From Candidatus Rifleibacteriota bacterium (GTDB lineage Bacteria; Riflebacteria; Ozemobacteria; Ozemobacterales; Ozemobacteraceae), in the NCBI GenBank assembly GCA_029560455.1, contig JAKQKW010000452.1:1-15773 (forward strand): DNA of 15,773 bases. Reading direction: 5' to 3'. Position 1 is the stretch's first letter, and every line of letters starts with the position of its first letter. Shown here piece after piece: positions 15,491-15,773 of this stretch. The notes beneath the pieces are model-generated. The model ran no database searches, was not told the origin of the DNA, and saw only the letters and a program-made list of their open reading frames with translations. Made by a program: the position numbers and the translations under genes.

Positions 15491-15773
15491 TCAACTGAGC
15501 AAATCGGTGGAAGTCTGCATGAATTTGGCTTCGGCACTGGCAAGCAGAGATTCATCACAGCGCAGCTCTGCCTTTAACATATAGAGAGGCTGAAAGGCTT
15601 TTTCCACCCAGGCCTTGAGTTGCAGGCTGGCGCGGCAGGGCACCGGGCGCACAAATTTTACCTTGAGCTCGCCTGTAACCGCTTCGATCGAGCGGTTGAA
15701 CAGGCAGTGGGTCATTGCCGCGTCGAGCAGAGCACAGGTGACACCGCCGTGAATGATGCCCTGATAGCCCTGC
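15491..15773 (-). CDS. PaaI-type hotdog thioesterase (partial, start off the window)
   Basis: The frame is open from the right edge (first codons read QGYQGIIHGGV) to TGA at 15491-15493. HGGV followed by ALLDAAM is the hotdog-fold thioesterase signature: the His-Gly-Gly turn sits at the active site and the acidic residue on the long helix is the family's catalytic position. VTGELKVKFVRPVP is the next conserved strand. Members of the PaaI family hydrolyse acyl-CoA thioesters in the cytosol; the substrate here cannot be told. About 94 residues are visible, and the N-terminal ~40 expected residues are missing beyond the edge. It is convergent with the activator gene, 66 nt away, and seems unrelated to it. 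Confidence 0.85.
   Translation of the reverse strand, partial: QGYQGIIHGGVTCALLDAAMTHCLFNRSIEAVTGELKVKFVRPVPCRASLQLKAWVEKAFQPLYMLKAELRCDESLLASAEAKFMQTSTDLLS

Noticed and set aside
1..15773. CRISPR array, tRNA, rRNA or insertion sequence
   Set aside because: No regularly spaced repeats, cloverleaf or rRNA-like stretches, transposase motifs or terminal repeats were seen.

Overview
The window looks like part of a chromosome from a Gram-negative-type (diderm) bacterium with moderate-to-high GC. Supporting signs are lipoprotein and Sec signal peptides, strong GGAGG-type ribosome binding sites, sigma-54 promoters with an NtrC-family activator, and a classical bacterial EF-G. I cannot fix the phylum from sequence alone. 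The giant secreted vWA protein and the stand-alone fusA suggest a less-studied lineage (for example Riflebacteria- or Lentisphaerota-like), but this is a guess.

Layout. (1) Bases 1-1757, minus strand: a lipoprotein with two tandem ABC_sub_bind-type periplasmic binding domains, cut by the window edge. (2) Bases 1758-2083: a divergent control region with candidate promoters and a 12-bp palindrome. (3) Bases 2084-8478, plus strand: a two-gene operon encoding a ~1795-residue secreted protein with two vWA domains and a secreted coiled-coil protein, ending at a 16-bp perfect hairpin. (4) Bases 8610-10844, plus strand: a stand-alone EF-G gene with its own promoter, ending at a bidirectional terminator (10857-10890). 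(5) Bases 10911-12100, minus strand: a small secreted Gly/Asn/Gln-rich Cys protein and, upstream of it in the same operon, a TTG-initiated lipoprotein. (6) Bases 12101-12674: a long control region with a near-consensus sigma-54 promoter on each strand, two tandem GTGCAA-N4-TTGCAC palindromes and a 65-nt bulged inverted repeat. (7) Bases 12675-15424, plus strand: a membrane histidine kinase and an NtrC-family sigma-54 activator overlapping by ATGA. (8) Bases 15491-15773, minus strand: a hotdog-fold (PaaI-type) thioesterase, cut by the window edge.

The most interesting unit is 10911-15424. A kinase/sigma-54-activator pair lies divergent from a two-gene envelope operon. Both transcription units carry -24/-12 elements with the exact 10-nt GG-to-GC spacing. 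Tandem palindromes sit about 120 and 143 bp upstream of the predicted start of the envelope operon, which is where NtrC-type enhancers are expected. The layout matches the enterobacterial zraP/zraSR envelope-stress system, but the two target proteins are not recognisable ZraP homologues. They share a short L-x(2,3)-R-(x)-DGSC motif. I read this as a probably undescribed Zra-like envelope-sensing regulon; the wiring is inferred and the DNA sites are seen directly.
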